Positions 46,205 to 47,640 of a stretch of DNA of 47,640 nucleotides are shown here, one piece after another. A program made the translations under genes and the position numbers. The notes below the pieces were generated by a model that searched no databases, was not told where the DNA came from, and saw only the letters and a program-made list of their open reading frames with translations. Within the stretch, counting starts at the first letter, position 1; every line of letters starts with the position of its first letter. Source of the DNA: Alishewanella jeotgali KCTC 22429 (lineage in GTDB: Bacteria > Pseudomonadota > Gammaproteobacteria > Enterobacterales > Alteromonadaceae); contig NZ_AHTH01000047.1 of assembly GCF_000245735.1 (NCBI RefSeq), forward strand, positions 1 through 47,640, given 5' to 3'.

Positions 46205-47640
46205 CAGACTGCTGACAAAGTCCTGGACGCCGATCCAGGACTTTGATCTAATAAGGTTAGTTGATTTGAAGGCTAACCATCATGCTCAAAACTCCCTCTC
46301 CTCAACAATATCAGTTAGAAATGGTCACGCTCGAAGAGCTGGTACCGAAGAACCATTTGGTTCGCAAGGTCGATGCCGCCATTGATTTCGAGTTCATTCG
46401 TGCTGAAGTCGAACATCTCTACTGCAAAGATAATGGCCGTCCGCCGATTGACCCTGTCCGTTTGTTTAAGATGATGATCCTCGGCTATCTGTTTGGCATT
46501 CCCAGTGAGCGTCGTCTGGTACAGGAAATTCAGGTTAATGTGGCTTATCGCTGGTTTTTGCGGATGGGATTAACCGAGAAAGTGCCTGATGCCTCCACGC
46601 TGAGCCAGAATCGTATTCGTCGTTTTAACGGCACGGATGTGTTTCAGCGTATCTTCGACCGGATAGTTGAACAGGCGTATGAGCAGCGTCTGATTGGTGG
46701 TCACACGCTTTACACTGACAGCACACATTTAAAAGCCAATGCCAATAAGCGCAAGGCGGTGAACAAAGAGGTGGCGGTCAGTGCATCGGCGTATATCGCT
46801 GAGCTCAACAAGGCGGTTGAAGAGGACCGGTTAGCCCATGGCAAAGCGCCACTGAAGCAAGATGACTCGAAGGAGCCCGAAACCAAAAATCAAAAGGTCA
46901 GCACAACCGACCCTGACAGTGGCTTTATGACGCGGGAAGGCAAACCACAGGGCTTCTTCTACCTTGACCATCGCACCGTGGATGGCCGCCACGGCATCAT
47001 CACGGATACCTTCGTGACGCCGGGGAATGTGCATGATAGCCAGCCCTATCTGGCCAGATTAGACCGTCAGCTTGAGCGCTTTAAGTTTAGTCCGATAGCC
47101 GTTGGTTTGGATGCGGGCTACTTTACTGCACCGCTTTGCCATTTAATCCGGGAGCGGCAAATTGCACCGGTTATTGCCTACCGTCGTCCCAATGTCACCG
47201 CTAATCCGATTAAGAAGAAGCAATTTACCTACGATAAAACAACCGATACCTATCGTTGCCCCCAAGGTGAAATCCTGACTTACAGCACGACAGACCGTCA
47301 GGGCTACCGGCATTATCAATCTAACCCTAAAGTGTGTCAGGATTGCCCGCTACGTCAGGACTGCACGAAGAACAAGCAGTATAAGAAAACGATAACCCGG
47401 CATGTCTGGGAAGAGGATAAAGAGCATGTGAGTGGTTTGCGGCTGCTGTCGTGGGGTAAGAAGATTTACAACCGACGAAAAGAGACGGTTGAACGCAGCT
47501 TCGCAGACGCAAAACAGCATCATGGCCATCGCTATGCACGGTTCCGTGGTCTGGCGAAAGTGCAGATGCAGTGTTTACTGGCGGCGGTAGCGCAAAACAT
47601 CAAGAAAATGGCCTTGCTGGCCTTTTTATCGCTTTTTTAT
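46205..47640 (+). mobile_element. IS1182-family insertion sequence, copy B (partial)
   Basis: Begins CAGACTGCTGACAAAG at 46205 immediately after a terminator hairpin and runs out of the window. It contains the same internal hairpin as copy A (46217-46244). It is in inverted orientation to copy A, so recombination between them could invert the 45 kb between. Confidence 0.85.
46282..47640 (+). CDS. IS1182-family transposase, open frame running off the window
   Basis: 453 codons from the ATG at 46282 without a stop before the window end. The N-terminal DUF772-like part ([20 protein letters not shown], then [20 protein letters not shown]) is followed by the DDE domain. Probable catalytic residues are the aspartate in [15 protein letters not shown], the aspartate in [13 protein letters not shown] and the glutamate in [16 protein letters not shown] cysteine-containing insertion ([15 protein letters not shown]) lies between the last two, as common in this family. 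The frame lacks the two extra bases that break copy A, so this is probably the functional version; only the extreme C-terminus is missing. Confidence 0.9.
   Translation, partial: MLKTPSPQQYQLEMVTLEELVPKNHLVRKVDAAIDFEFIRAEVEHLYCKDNGRPPIDPVRLFKMMILGYLFGIPSERRLVQEIQVNVAYRWFLRMGLTEKVPDASTLSQNRIRRFNGTDVFQRIFDRIVEQAYEQRLIGGHTLYTDSTHLKANANKRKAVNKEVAVSASAYIAELNKAVEEDRLAHGKAPLKQDDSKEPETKNQKVSTTDPDSGFMTREGKPQGFFYLDHRTVDGRHGIITDTFVTPGNVHDSQPYLARLDRQLERFKFSPIAVGLDAGYFTAPLCHLIRERQIAPVIAYRRPNVTANPIKKKQFTYDKTTDTYRCPQGEILTYSTTDRQGYRHYQSNPKVCQDCPLRQDCTKNKQYKKTITRHVWEEDKEHVSGLRLLSWGKKIYNRRKETVERSFADAKQHHGHRYARFRGLAKVQMQCLLAAVAQNIKKMALLAFLSLFY

Overview
The window looks like chromosomal DNA of a gammaproteobacterium. 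Blocks such as ychF-pth-rplY, prs-ispE-lolB divergent from hemA-prfA-prmC, kdsA, and xni next to ppnN are arranged as in that class. The c-di-GMP proteins, the Tat-exported L2-like beta-lactamase and a sedentary integron suggest a Rheinheimera/Alishewanella-like aquatic bacterium. The genus is an inference; no rRNA or other species marker is present.

Layout. 1-1438: an IS1182-family element on the minus strand with a twice-frameshifted transposase; a second copy (46205 to the window end) lies in inverted orientation with an open transposase frame. 1488-16168: housekeeping genes for translation (ychF, pth, rplY, prfA, prmC), nucleotide and isoprenoid precursors (prs, ispE), lipoprotein sorting (lolB), haem (hemA) and LPS (kdsA), plus a thioredoxin-like protein, an HD-GYP response regulator and a large hybrid histidine kinase. 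16337-16690: a tRNA-Phe/Thr/Phe operon with its own promoter and terminator. 16865-22155: a prolyl oligopeptidase lipoprotein, then a purine-salvage operon deoB-deoD-gpt-deaminase.

22246-32085: a chromosomal integron, the most interesting part. An integron integrase gene (minus strand, one-base frameshift, LexA-like box upstream) is followed by an attI-like core and an array on the plus strand with nine attC-like sites. Several cassettes are defined by exact complementarity between the first bases of the cassette and the R'' box of its own attC. The first cassette carries an IS91-like transposase gene that is itself split by a complete IS21-family element (istA/istB). Later cassettes carry a HEPN-like protein, a DUF2071-like protein, a reverse-oriented ParDE-type toxin-antitoxin pair and several small membrane or exported proteins of unknown function. 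The array is visibly AT-richer than its flanks.

32086-38708: accessory plus-strand genes without recognisable attC sites: small lipoproteins and membrane proteins, a VOC-fold protein, then a cluster of class A beta-lactamase, lipoprotein serine hydrolase and membrane-anchored alpha/beta hydrolase. 38754-46084: minus-strand genes: a VF530-type protein, NAD-type isocitrate dehydrogenase, and a run of diguanylate cyclase, ppnN, xni, a DUF3192 protein and a divergent HDOD-like protein.

The two IS1182 copies end the window at the same internal base in opposite directions, as expected if the window is an assembled contig that stops inside a repeated element. All functional calls come from reading translated sequence and motifs by eye; no database search was run.
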